This document shows positions 63,793 through 64,000 of a stretch of DNA of 64,000 nucleotides, one piece after another. Under the pieces are notes generated by a model, which was not told the origin of the DNA, did no database searches, and saw nothing but the letters and a program-made list of their open reading frames with translations. Position 1 is the first letter of the stretch, and every line of letters begins with the position of its first letter. The position numbers and the translations under genes were made by a program. Origin of the DNA: Methanoculleus bourgensis MS2 (GTDB lineage Archaea; Halobacteriota; Methanomicrobia; Methanomicrobiales; Methanoculleaceae); the NCBI RefSeq assembly GCF_000304355.2, contig NC_018227.2:2108001-2172000 (forward strand), given 5' to 3'.

Positions 63793-64000
63793 CATTCAGA
63801 AAGCACTTATCAGAGGCACCACCATAAATTCTTCATACACTACATCGTCACCGGCGGGGCGGGTGAACATCGAGCACCTCCTGGACCACCCCCGGGTGAC
63901 GTTCATCGAGGGGAGCACCATCAGGTGCGACTCCTTCCCGGGCGCGGGCGGCATCTTCCACCAGACGGCCATCCCCTCCGTGTTCCGAGCGATCGGGAGT
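63793..64000 (+). pseudogene. Epimerase gene fragment E5 (runs off window)
   Basis: The lead-in cattcagaaagcacttatca is followed by an imperfect start region (tacactacatcgtcaccggc) and ggcggggcgggt. A deletion then joins directly to gaacatcgagcacctcctgg, gtgacgttcatcgaggggag and ggcatcttccaccagacggc. The start codon region is damaged, so it is a relic unless the remainder outside the window differs. Bases 63630-63792 show no gene. Confidence 0.75.

Overview
The window looks like the chromosome of a GC-rich methanogenic archaeon of the Methanomicrobiales, most like Methanoculleus. This is inferred from gene content: a proteasome-activating nucleotidase, the small subunit of the archaeal mevalonate-pathway dehydratase, Orc1/Cdc6, the cupin-type archaeal phosphoglucose isomerase, multi-PAS signalling proteins and a double rubredoxin. 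No rRNA, tRNA or CRISPR array was seen.

Left part (1-37 kb) is a mostly ordinary chromosome: a U32 peptidase end, PAN, an AcnX small subunit, a J-domain membrane protein, rubredoxin, RecQ, an EEP-fold phosphoesterase, a secreted PKD-like protein, a CopB-type copper ATPase with a SHOCT partner, two sensor kinases, an AddA/AddB-like helicase-nuclease pair, a Zn/Cd-type ATPase, a multi-PAS protein without a kinase domain, a lone TnpB element with its guide-RNA end, a methyltransferase/DUF364 pair and a ruvC-ruvA-ruvB operon. AddAB, RuvABC and RecQ are all bacterial-type recombination machinery. The gaps between these genes are filled by a GC-rich dispersed repeat family. It has a conserved G/C hairpin, a conserved box (ccaccacggtccac, 12 copies) and short terminal inverted repeats. 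One short copy lies inside the addA reading frame without closing it.

Right part (37-64 kb) is accessory. Two near-identical aminotransferase/oxidoreductase pairs (37.2 and 55.9 kb) lie about 17 kb apart. The second pair continues into a UDP-GlcNAc 2-epimerase and a UDP-sugar 6-dehydrogenase. Together they resemble a Wbp-type pathway for a diacetamido-uronic acid used in surface glycans. Between and around them are six decayed fragments of one nucleotide-sugar epimerase gene, most with the same upstream 40 bp. They separate cargo modules: an archaeal ATPase, an AT-rich TPR membrane protein, a HepT/MntA pair (hepT frameshifted), a virus- or plasmid-like replicon (Orc1/Cdc6, primase-helicase, small genes), a MazF-type and a RelE-type toxin pair. 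The replicon carries two iteron-like repeat clusters with different words, and remnants of a second related replicon lie at 62 kb.

The most notable items are the dispersed hairpin repeat and its in-frame copy in addA, the serial epimerase fragments, and the two iteron clusters of the integrated replicon.
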